From an uncultured Algibacter sp. (GTDB taxonomy: Bacteria > Bacteroidota > Bacteroidia > Flavobacteriales > Flavobacteriaceae): a stretch of DNA of 39,299 bases. Within the stretch, counting starts at the first letter, position 1, and each line of letters opens with the position of its first letter. The notes under the pieces are model-generated. The model ran no database searches. It had not been told where the DNA came from and saw nothing but the letters and a program-made list of their open reading frames with translations. Both the position numbers and the translations under genes were made by a program. Below are positions 24,645 through 32,017 of this stretch, piece after piece. The DNA lies in NCBI GenBank assembly GCA_937936645.1, contig CALHCQ010000009.1, forward strand, positions 1 through 39,299, written 5' to 3'.

Positions 24645-25727
24645 ATGAGTTATAAAAATTTTCCAATGGTACCAAGAGTTATTTTTGGTAGAGGTAGTTT
24701 CAATCAATTGAATGAAATAATTGCCCCTAATCGCCTTGACGGAAAAGCACCGTTTATATATTTAATTGACGATGTGTTTAAAGATAACGCATGGTTAATA
24801 TCTAGAATTACATTATCTCATGATGATGTCATTCATTACATATCTACAAAAGAAGAACCTAAAACATCACAGGTAGATAAGCTTGTTAGTCAAATAAAAA
24901 CAACGTATCCTACCAATCCTTCTGGAATTATTGGTATTGGTGGAGGTTCTATACTCGATTTAGCAAAAGCAGTATCTATTGTGCTTACTAACCCCGGGGA
25001 GTCTAAAGACTACCAAGGTTGGGATTTAGTAGAAAATAAAGCCTTATACCACGTGGGGGTACCTACCATATCTGGTACAGGTGCCGAGGTATCTAGAACG
25101 GCTATACTAACAGGGCCAGATAGAAAATTAGGTATTAATAGCGATTATACACCCTTCGACCAAGTTATATTAGATCCCGAGTTAACTAAAGATGTACCAA
25201 AAGACCAATGGTTTTATACCGGTATGGATTGTTATATACACTGCGTTGAGTCGTTAAAAGGTACTTTTTTAAATGAATTTAGTAAAAGCTACGGCGAGAA
25301 ATCGTTAGATTTATGTAAAGAGATCTTTTTAAATAAAGATTTAAATACCCAGCTTGCACAAGATAAATTAATGATGGCCAGTTGGCATGGTGGTATGAGT
25401 ATTGCTTATTCGCAGGTTGGTGTTGCGCATGCGTTAAGTTACGGGTTGTCTTATCATTTAGGAATAAAACATGGTATAGGTAACTGTTTAGTTTTTGACC
25501 ACCTAGAAGAGTATTATCCAGAAGGTGTTGCTGTTTTTAAAGAAATGAAATCACTACATCATATTAATTTACCAAAAGGCATTTGCTCTAATTTAGAAGC
25601 GCATGAATTTGATATTATGATAAACGTGGCTCTTGGATTAGAGCCATTATGGGAAAATGCTTTGGGTGAAAATTGGAAAAATATTATAACACGAGATAAA
25701 ATAAAAGCCATCTATAAAAAAATATAA
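24645..25727 (+). CDS. kdnB: Iron-type alcohol dehydrogenase, KdnB-like (Kdo 8-oxidase)
   Basis: 360 residues. Group III Fe-ADH motifs: IGIGGGSILDLAKAVS for nucleotide binding and PTISGTGAEVSRTAILTG. The metal site is expected from Asp and His in YTGMDCYIHCVESL, and from the later His in VAHALSYGLSYH and IKHGIGN. The FGRGSFNQL start and LDPELTKDVPKDQWFY segment resemble KdnB of Shewanella, which oxidises Kdo at C8 so that KdnA, a PLP aminotransferase, can make Kdo8N. No KdnA is in the window. Alternatives are other short Fe-ADH enzymes or a dehydroquinate synthase relative; nearness to kdsB favours KdnB. Confidence 0.72.
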   Translation: MSYKNFPMVPRVIFGRGSFNQLNEIIAPNRLDGKAPFIYLIDDVFKDNAWLISRITLSHDDVIHYISTKEEPKTSQVDKLVSQIKTTYPTNPSGIIGIGGGSILDLAKAVSIVLTNPGESKDYQGWDLVENKALYHVGVPTISGTGAEVSRTAILTGPDRKLGINSDYTPFDQVILDPELTKDVPKDQWFYTGMDCYIHCVESLKGTFLNEFSKSYGEKSLDLCKEIFLNKDLNTQLAQDKLMMASWHGGMSIAYSQVGVAHALSYGLSYHLGIKHGIGNCLVFDHLEEYYPEGVAVFKEMKSLHHINLPKGICSNLEAHEFDIMINVALGLEPLWENALGENWKNIITRDKIKAIYKKI

Positions 25728-25746
25728 CAAGCACTAAAACAGTTGT

Positions 25747-25763
25747 TTGGCATGAATTTTGTT
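25747..25763 (+). promoter_or_regulatory. Sigma-54-like promoter motif
   Basis: TTGGCATGAATTTTGTT has GG at 25749-25750 and G at 25761, the ten-base spacing of -24/-12 promoters; TTGT stands in place of TTGC. It is the best such motif in the window and lies in a gap with no recognisable gene. Transcription would start near 25773. Confidence 0.45.
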
Positions 25764-25783
25764 TCTAAATAAATAGAAACAAA
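25758..25783. repeat. Perfect inverted repeat overlapping the sigma-54-like motif
   Basis: TTTGTTTCTA (25758-25767) and TAGAAACAAA (25774-25783) are perfect complements around AATAAA. It overlaps the -12 region and the expected start site, so it could be an operator, or a 5' hairpin of a short RNA if transcription starts upstream. Confidence 0.6.
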
Positions 25784-25847
25784 TGAAACATAAAGTAAGT
25801 AATTTATTTTGCCTCTAAAAAGAAACATTTAGTTCTAAAAAAAACAC

Positions 25848-25883
25848 AAGCTACATCATTGTTAATGAGGTAGCTTTTTTTTG
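25848..25883 (+). terminator. Rho-independent terminator in the kdnB-NYN gap
   Basis: AAGCTAC and TCATT (25848-25860) pair with AATGA and GTAGCTT (25864-25876) around GTT, with one A-G mismatch, followed by eight T. It ends kdnB transcripts, a short independent RNA starting near 25773, or both. Confidence 0.85.
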
Positions 25884-25941
25884 TTAAAACACAAAACCCA
25901 ATAAATAATCCATAACGCTATAAATACGTATCTTTATACAT

Positions 25942-26682
25942 ATGATTAAAGACAATAAAATAGCTGTTTTAATAGACGGCGATAATATTCCATCGAAATA
26001 TATTAAAGAAATGATGGAAGAAATTGCAAAGTATGGTACGCCTACAATAAAACGTATTTATGGCGACTGGACTAAACCTTACCTAACCAAATGGAAACAG
26101 GTTTTATTAGAAAATGCCATAACACCCATACAACAATACGGCTACACTACAGGTAAGAATGCAACCGATTCTGCTATGATTATAGATGCCATGGATATAT
26201 TATATTCTGAAAAAGTAGATGGTTTCTGTTTAGTATCATCCGATAGCGATTTTACCAAATTAGCAACACGCCTAAGAGAAGCTGCCATGGTTGTTTACGG
26301 TATGGGAGAAAAGAAAACACCTAACCCTTTTATTGTAGCCTGCGATAAATTTATTTATTTAGAAATTTTGGCAAATGATGACACCGATGAGGATGTTAAA
26401 GATGACAAAACCAAAAAACCGAAAAAAGAGAACCTTTACAATATAACTCCAAAGGTTATAAAACTTCTTAAAAACTCTGTAGACGATGCCGCCGATGATG
26501 ACGGTTGGGCATTTCTTGGCGATGTTGGGTCTTTAATATTAAAAAAACAACCTAACTTCGATTCTCGTAACTTTGGTTTTCAAAAATTAACACCATTATT
26601 TAAATCTTTACCTCAGTTTCATATGGAGCAACGCGACAATTCTAGTAATAGATTTAAATTAATATATGTAAAAAATAAATAG
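25942..26682 (+). CDS. NYN-domain protein with OST-HTH/LOTUS-like C-terminus
   Basis: 246 residues. The NYN (PIN-like nuclease) domain spans about 5-140 with the expected acidic residues: D12 and D14 in VLIDGDNIP, D76 and D82 in DSAMIIDAMD, and D101 and D103 in SSDSDF. After an acidic, lysine-rich linker (about 148-165), residues 170-246 resemble the OST-HTH/LOTUS RNA-binding module: DDDGWAFLGDVGSLILKKQP, then FGFQKLTPLFKSL. The pairing suggests an RNA nuclease or RNA-binding regulator (LabA/YacP-like). The substrate is unknown. It appears monocistronic. Confidence 0.85.
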   Translation: MIKDNKIAVLIDGDNIPSKYIKEMMEEIAKYGTPTIKRIYGDWTKPYLTKWKQVLLENAITPIQQYGYTTGKNATDSAMIIDAMDILYSEKVDGFCLVSSDSDFTKLATRLREAAMVVYGMGEKKTPNPFIVACDKFIYLEILANDDTDEDVKDDKTKKPKKENLYNITPKVIKLLKNSVDDAADDDGWAFLGDVGSLILKKQPNFDSRNFGFQKLTPLFKSLPQFHMEQRDNSSNRFKLIYVKNK

Positions 26683-26781
26683 CATAAATATTTAAAACTT
26701 CATATAAATTACTATAAAAACTTTTATTTCTAAAATAGAATATTCATTTTTACAACTTATTAAAAAAGCATAAATAAAATT

Positions 26782-28005
26782 ATGGCTAAAGATATTTTTT
26801 TATTAAATATTTCGGGGCAAGATAAGCCGGGTTTAACTTCTAGTTTAACAGGTGTTTTGGCAGATTATGGGGCAAAAGTTTTAGATATTGGTCAAGCTAA
26901 TATTCACAATACACTGTCTTTGGGTATATTATTCGAAATTAGCTCGGGTAATAAATCGGCTGCAGTTTTAAAAGATTTACTTTTTAAAGCCTACGAGCTT
27001 GGTATAACAGCTAAATTTAAACCTATTACCCACGACGATTACGAGAATTGGGTAGGCCTGCAAGGCAAAGACCGATATATAATTACGCTGCTAGGCGAGA
27101 AATTGAAAGCAGAGCAAATATCAGAAGTAACCAAAGTAGTTTCTGATAAAAATTTAAATATCGATTCAATTAAAAGACTTACTGGTCGTTTATCTTTAGC
27201 AAAAAAAGAAAAATACCCAAGAGCATCTATACAATTATCAGTACGTGGCGAAATAAGTGATAAAACCGAGCTTACTAAAAAGTTTATGGATATCTCTCAA
27301 GAGTTAGATGTCGATATAGCTTTTCAAGAAGATAATATATACCGCAGAAACAGACGTTTGGTTTGTTTCGACATGGACTCTACACTAATTCAAACCGAAG
27401 TTATAGACGAGCTTGCCGAGCTAGCAGGCGTGGGCGAACAAGTAAAAGCCATTACAGAGTCTGCCATGCAAGGCGAAATACCTTTTAATGAAAGTTTTAA
27501 ACGTAGAATGAAGTTGTTAGAAGGACTAAGTGAAGAAGTGCTTCAAAACGTAGCTGTAAATTTACCCATAACAAAAGGCGCTAGAAGACTTATAGATACC
27601 TTAAAAAGCTATGGTTTTAAAACAGCAATTCTATCTGGTGGTTTTACTTACTTTGGGCACTATTTACAAAAAGAATTGGGCATAGATTACGTATATGCCA
27701 ACCAACTAGAAATTAAAGATGGCGCTTTAACAGGTGGTTATTTAGGAGAAATAGTAGATGGCAATAAAAAAGCAGAGTATTTAAAAGAAATTGCACAAAA
27801 AGAAGGTATAGATATTAGCCAAACTATTGCTGTAGGCGATGGTGCTAACGATTTACCAATGCTTAACCTAGCTGGTTTAGGTATTGCTTTTCATGCCAAA
27901 CCAAAAGTTAAAGACAATGCACAAAGCTCTATATCTAGTATAGGTTTAGATGGTGTATTATATTTATTAGGTTATCACGATAGGCATATCGATTTAATAG
28001 AATAA
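26782..28005 (+). CDS. serB: Phosphoserine phosphatase with tandem ACT domains
   Basis: 407 residues, the long SerB form. Two ACT domains occupy about 5-75 and 95-170, the first starting FLLNISGQDKPGLTSSLTGV. The HAD phosphatase part has motif I FDMDSTLIQTE (D197, D199), motif II AILSGGFTYF and motif IV AVGDGANDLPML. The enzyme releases phosphate from phosphoserine, the last step of serine synthesis; the ACT domains suggest amino-acid feedback. It is flanked by 99 bases upstream and a strong terminator downstream. Confidence 0.96.
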   Translation: MAKDIFLLNISGQDKPGLTSSLTGVLADYGAKVLDIGQANIHNTLSLGILFEISSGNKSAAVLKDLLFKAYELGITAKFKPITHDDYENWVGLQGKDRYIITLLGEKLKAEQISEVTKVVSDKNLNIDSIKRLTGRLSLAKKEKYPRASIQLSVRGEISDKTELTKKFMDISQELDVDIAFQEDNIYRRNRRLVCFDMDSTLIQTEVIDELAELAGVGEQVKAITESAMQGEIPFNESFKRRMKLLEGLSEEVLQNVAVNLPITKGARRLIDTLKSYGFKTAILSGGFTYFGHYLQKELGIDYVYANQLEIKDGALTGGYLGEIVDGNKKAEYLKEIAQKEGIDISQTIAVGDGANDLPMLNLAGLGIAFHAKPKVKDNAQSSISSIGLDGVLYLLGYHDRHIDLIE

Positions 28006-28025
28006 CATGCTTACTTAATGATAAA

Positions 28026-28061
28026 TAAAAAAAGCAACCTTATTATAAGGTTGCTTTTTTT
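28026..28061 (+). terminator. Rho-independent terminator after serB
   Basis: AAGCAACCTTA (28032-28042) pairs with TAAGGTTGCTT (28046-28056) around TTA, with A-tract before and T-tract after. Confidence 0.92.
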
Positions 28062-28087
28062 ATTTAAATTTATTCTAAATAAATTTT

Positions 28088-28139
28088 TTTAGACTGTTTT
28101 TTAATACTATGTTTGCGTCTTATTTTAAATAAGTCTAAA
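28088..28139 (+). promoter_or_regulatory. Promoter and flanking inverted repeat of the imelysin operon
   Basis: TATGTTTG at 28108-28115 is an exact -7 box. It is flanked by TTTAGACT (28088-28095) and AGTCTAAA (28132-28139), perfect complements centred on the promoter. A further TCTAAATAAA copy lies at 28074-28083 and again at 28134-28143. Such a layout suits a repressor that loops or covers the promoter; for iron-linked genes a metal-dependent regulator (Fur or DtxR type) is a natural guess, but no known box is matched. Confidence 0.45.
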
Positions 28140-28153
28140 TAAAATTTATAAAA

Positions 28154-29374
28154 ATGAATTTCAAATTAAAAAGTTTACTGTTATCAATAACAACAGCCTG
28201 TATTTTATTTTCTTGTTCTAGCGACGACGATTCAAGTGGCACACAAAATCTTAATGCTTCTAGAAGTAGTTTTATAGAAAGTTATGCTAGAATAGCATCA
28301 GCCAACTATTCCGATTCTTATAACACAGCGCTAGAAATGAAAACCCAAATAGATGCTTTTCTAGCGTCACCTAGTCAAGAGCGATTAGAATTAGCTAGAG
28401 CAGCATGGTTAAATGCTAGAGATTTTTATGGGCAAACAGAAGCTTATAGGGAAGCAAATGGACCAATCGATAACGAAGATTTATTGGGTACAGAAGGTCA
28501 AATTAACGCTTGGCCTTTAGACGAGGGGTATATTGATTATGTAATAAATAGCGATGGTACATTTGTTCAAAATGGTTTAATTGGTGATGCAACATTTGCC
28601 TTAACAGAAGATGCTATAATTGCTAAAAATGAAGAAGGTAAAGATGATAACATATCTACAGGGTGGCACGCTATAGAGTTTTTACTTTGGGGACAAGATT
28701 TAAACGCTACCGCCGATAATTTAAATGTTCAAGATTTTTCTATATCTGGAAATCGTAGTTTTGAAGATTATACAACAGCAGATTTTGCAGCACGAAGATC
28801 GCAATATTTACAAATTGTAACAGATTTATTAATATCAGATTTAAACGATTTAAACAATACTTGGGCTGTTGGAGGTTCATACCGAACAGTGTTCGAAAAC
28901 TTAAGCGAAAATGTTGCTTTAGGTAATATTTTAAATGGTATTGGTTTTATATCTAACGGAGAGGTCGCATTAGAGCGTATAGATCCTGCTATAGATGAAG
29001 GTCAAGAAAATGAGCATTCTTGTTTTTCTGACAATACAAATAACGATATGAAAGCCAATGTTCAAGGCATCAATAATATTATTGTTGGCGCATATACTCA
29101 GGCAAACGGTAGTGTGTTAACAGGAGTATCCTTAATCGATTTGGTAAACCAAGAGAATGAAACTGTTGGTAATCAATTAAGCAGTGTAGCACAAACAACA
29201 TTATCTAGATTAAATACATTGTTAGGTTTAGGTCAAAATTTCGATGAGATTGTAGATCAAGAAACTTTAGGATCTAATGGTCCAGCAGGACAACTATCAT
29301 CAGCATTAAAACAACAAGGAGTTGCTATTGCAGAAGCTGCTAACCAGCTTGGTGTAAACATTACCATAAATTAG
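28154..29374 (+). CDS. Imelysin-family lipoprotein (M75), first copy
   Basis: 406 residues. A lipoprotein signal ends in LFSC followed by SSDDDSS, with the lipid-bearing Cys near residue 21. The M75 motif GWHAIEFLLWGQDLN contains the H-x-x-E pair (H172, E175). Two four-helix bundle repeats make up the rest. Members (IrpA, EfeO-like) are cell-surface or periplasmic proteins of iron uptake rather than proteases. It heads a three-gene set with a di-heme lipoprotein and a second imelysin. The operator-like repeat around its promoter and the hairpin after its stop suggest graded expression within the set. Confidence 0.9.
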   Translation: MNFKLKSLLLSITTACILFSCSSDDDSSGTQNLNASRSSFIESYARIASANYSDSYNTALEMKTQIDAFLASPSQERLELARAAWLNARDFYGQTEAYREANGPIDNEDLLGTEGQINAWPLDEGYIDYVINSDGTFVQNGLIGDATFALTEDAIIAKNEEGKDDNISTGWHAIEFLLWGQDLNATADNLNVQDFSISGNRSFEDYTTADFAARRSQYLQIVTDLLISDLNDLNNTWAVGGSYRTVFENLSENVALGNILNGIGFISNGEVALERIDPAIDEGQENEHSCFSDNTNNDMKANVQGINNIIVGAYTQANGSVLTGVSLIDLVNQENETVGNQLSSVAQTTLSRLNTLLGLGQNFDEIVDQETLGSNGPAGQLSSALKQQGVAIAEAANQLGVNITIN

Positions 29375-29400
29375 TTTATTTCATTTATTTATTAGTTTCA

Positions 29401-29438
29401 ACTGGAGTCGCTTTTTAGCGACTCCGGTTCTTTTATTT
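29401..29438 (+). terminator. Intercistronic terminator or attenuator hairpin
   Basis: Positions 29401-29412 pair with 29417-29428 over twelve pairs (one G-T) around TTTT, followed by a T-rich stretch. It lies between the first imelysin and the di-heme gene, so it may lower expression of the downstream genes rather than end the operon. Confidence 0.85.
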
Positions 29439-29449
29439 TTAATATACCT

Positions 29450-30859
29450 ATGAATATATTTATTAAGCTAGCGCTAATTTTACTTGTTTTTTCTTGTCAG
29501 TCAGATCGGTTTTCCGAACAAGACTATGTAGATATAAATTACCAACCTGGAGAAGAAAATTTAGTCTCTCAATTATCTATAGACGCTTTTACTGCCGATA
29601 AAGCTTTTGGTCGCGGTATTCCTGGTTTGTCAGAATTAGAACTTTCTTTTTTTGGAGTAGGAAATGCCATGTTCGACCAAAGTTGGGTGTCCTCACCAGC
29701 AACAACAACTTCTAGAGATGGACTTGGCCCCCTTTTTAATGCAAGAGCTTGTAGTGCTTGCCATTTAAGAGATGGTAGAGGTATGCCTTTACTAGAAAAC
29801 GGGATGGGGTCTCAAGGGTTTTTATTGCGATTTAGTACAGGAAACGATCCTGTAACAGGGCCAATACCATCTTTAAATTATGGCGATCAATTGCAAGACG
29901 ATGCTAACTTAGGTATTAGAGAAGAGGGATCTATAAACGTTAATTTTGATATTATAGAAGGGAATTATCCAGACGGAACAGCTTATCAATTGCGAAAGCC
30001 AAACTATACTGTAGCAAACCAGAATTATGGGAGTACAGCAGGATTAAAACAATCGCCACGTATTGGGCAGCAAGTTATAGGTTTGGGTTTTATAGACGCG
30101 CTTAGCGAATTAAGTATTTTGAAAAATGAGGATATAAACGATGCTAATGCCGATGGCATTTCTGGTAAAGCCAATAGAGTATGGAATGTTAAAGCAAATA
30201 AAACATCTATAGGTCGTTTTGGCTGGAAGGCTAATCAGCCAAATTTAGAGCAGCAAATTGCAGCAGCGTTTAATGGCGATATGGGGTTAACAACGTCTAT
30301 TTTTCCTAACGAGAACTGTCCTGACGGTATAGATTGCAGTACTTTATCTAACGGAAATAACCCAGGAGAAAACGTCGAGGTTAACGATAGGCAATTTGAA
30401 AGAATGATGATTTACCAAGCTGCTATATCGGTACCAAAACGTAGAAATGTAAAAGACTTAAATGTTTTAAAGGGTAAAAAAATATTTAACCAACTAGCCT
30501 GTGTTGCTTGTCATATAGACAAGTTTACAACCAGTAACTATAATTTGTTACCTCAATTAGAAAATATTGTAATTAGGCCTTATTCCGATTTTTTATTACA
30601 CGATATGGGATCTGGTTTAGCCGATGATAGAGCCGATTTTTTAGCCAATGGTAGCGAGTGGAGAACACAACCTTTATGGGGCTTAGGTTTAATAGAGTCT
30701 GTAAATAAGCATACTTTTTTATTACATGATGGTAGAGCACGTAATATTGAAGAAGCTATTTTATGGCATGATGGAGAAGCTAAAACCTCTAAAAGTGCTT
30801 TTATGAACTTACCAGTAACCGATAGGCAATTTTTAATAGACTTTTTAAACACGTTATAA
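29450..30859 (+). CDS. Di-heme c-type lipoprotein (DUF1111, di-heme oxidoreductase)
   Basis: 469 residues. A lipoprotein signal MNIFIKLALILLVFSC puts the lipid Cys near residue 16. Two CxxCH heme sites are visible: CSACH at 101-105 within LGPLFNARACSACHLRDGRG, and CVACH at 351-355. Axial Met ligands cannot be fixed by eye. This matches the DUF1111 di-heme group, often called thiol oxidoreductase, which is frequently found with imelysins in iron-acquisition loci; electron transfer for ferrous/ferric conversion at the surface is a reasonable inference. The second imelysin starts 2 bases after its stop. Confidence 0.9.
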   Translation: MNIFIKLALILLVFSCQSDRFSEQDYVDINYQPGEENLVSQLSIDAFTADKAFGRGIPGLSELELSFFGVGNAMFDQSWVSSPATTTSRDGLGPLFNARACSACHLRDGRGMPLLENGMGSQGFLLRFSTGNDPVTGPIPSLNYGDQLQDDANLGIREEGSINVNFDIIEGNYPDGTAYQLRKPNYTVANQNYGSTAGLKQSPRIGQQVIGLGFIDALSELSILKNEDINDANADGISGKANRVWNVKANKTSIGRFGWKANQPNLEQQIAAAFNGDMGLTTSIFPNENCPDGIDCSTLSNGNNPGENVEVNDRQFERMMIYQAAISVPKRRNVKDLNVLKGKKIFNQLACVACHIDKFTTSNYNLLPQLENIVIRPYSDFLLHDMGSGLADDRADFLANGSEWRTQPLWGLGLIESVNKHTFLLHDGRARNIEEAILWHDGEAKTSKSAFMNLPVTDRQFLIDFLNTL

Positions 30860-30861
30860 TT

Positions 30862-31923
30862 ATGAAACCATTTTTTTTAAGTACACTGTTTTTAATTTTA
30901 TTTGCTTGCAATACAGATGATAATGAAGCTCCTAAGGCTATAGATACATTTCATGAATTTTATTACGACACAAATATTTTACCTTCTTTAACAAATTTTA
31001 AAAATGAGGTAGAGCAGCAACTCGTGCTTACCACTAATTTTACTCAAAATAAATCTTTAAACAATTTAGTTTTATTGCAGTCGCAATGGTTAAAGTTAGC
31101 ACAAACCTTTTCTAAAACAAGAGCTTATAATTTAGTGGCGGTAAAAGCATTGTTTTTTGATACACTAATATATAATTTTCCAGCATCGACTTCTGTTATA
31201 GAACGCAATATTAATTTAAAAATTAATTTTACCCCAGATTTTATATCACGACAAAGTTCTTCTGCACAAGGTTTGGCAACCATGGAGTATTTATTGTTTG
31301 GAAACAACAATACAAATAATGCTTTTAATATGCTTTTGGTAGATGATTTTAGAGTAAACTATTTACAGGCAGTAACACATCAAGTTTTAACACAAATAAA
31401 CGCCTTAATACGTTTTTGGGAAGACGATTATAAAAATGAATTTATTAATGCCAGAAGTATATCTTGTATAGATAATGCAAGGTGCTTAGCATTTAATCAA
31501 TTAATAAATATACTAGATGTTACTAGAGTTACAAAATTAGGTAAACCAGCAGGTTTAGAGGGGTCTACTAATATAAACTTAACAGGTTTAGAGGCTTTTA
31601 GAAGTAGAAACTCGTTAGCATTAATTAAAAGTACGGTAGAAGAAGTAGAGCAGGCTTATACTTTAAGTACAGTTAATTTTTCTAGCTTGGTTAATACTAT
31701 TTCTGGAAGCAATACTATTAGTAACCAAATAAACAAAGCTATTTTAAATGTATACAACCCTATAAATGCCTTAGATGATAATTTATATGTAGCCATAGAA
31801 AATAATGACCCAAATGTTGGTTTGTTATACGACGCTCTAACAGATTTGGTTAAATATTTATCTGTCGATGCAGCAAGTATACTATCGGTTTCCGTTTTGC
31901 CAACAGATAATGATGGCGATTAA
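30862..31923 (+). CDS. Imelysin-family lipoprotein, second and diverged copy
   Basis: 353 residues. The signal MKPFFLSTLFLILFAC gives a lipid Cys near residue 16, then an acidic NTDDNE. SAQGLATMEYLLFGNNN corresponds to the M75 signature, but the metal-associated His is replaced by Ala (A139), while the Glu (E142) is kept. Other imelysin features are a W-x-x-A-Q helix (SQWLKLAQTFSKTRAYN) and a final helical bundle. It lies 2 bases after the di-heme gene and is surely co-translated. It may be a partner subunit of the first imelysin rather than a second metal binder. Confidence 0.85.
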   Translation: MKPFFLSTLFLILFACNTDDNEAPKAIDTFHEFYYDTNILPSLTNFKNEVEQQLVLTTNFTQNKSLNNLVLLQSQWLKLAQTFSKTRAYNLVAVKALFFDTLIYNFPASTSVIERNINLKINFTPDFISRQSSSAQGLATMEYLLFGNNNTNNAFNMLLVDDFRVNYLQAVTHQVLTQINALIRFWEDDYKNEFINARSISCIDNARCLAFNQLINILDVTRVTKLGKPAGLEGSTNINLTGLEAFRSRNSLALIKSTVEEVEQAYTLSTVNFSSLVNTISGSNTISNQINKAILNVYNPINALDDNLYVAIENNDPNVGLLYDALTDLVKYLSVDAASILSVSVLPTDNDGD

Positions 31924-32017
31924 ATATTTTTTTATATACTTTATAAAAGTATTAGTTTGGCATAATTATTAATGTTATTTTGTGTAGCTATTAATAGGCC
32001 TAATTAATATTTTATTT

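Noticed and set aside
26683-26781. Possible small gene between the NYN gene and serB
   Set aside because: AT-rich 99 bases with no start codon in a frame of useful length and no RNA-like structure.
31957-31974. TTTGGCATAATTATTAAT upstream of the GH3 fusion as a third sigma-54-type promoter
   Set aside because: The -24 half is good, but the -12 half is TTAA rather than TTGC and lacks the G at the ten-base spacing.
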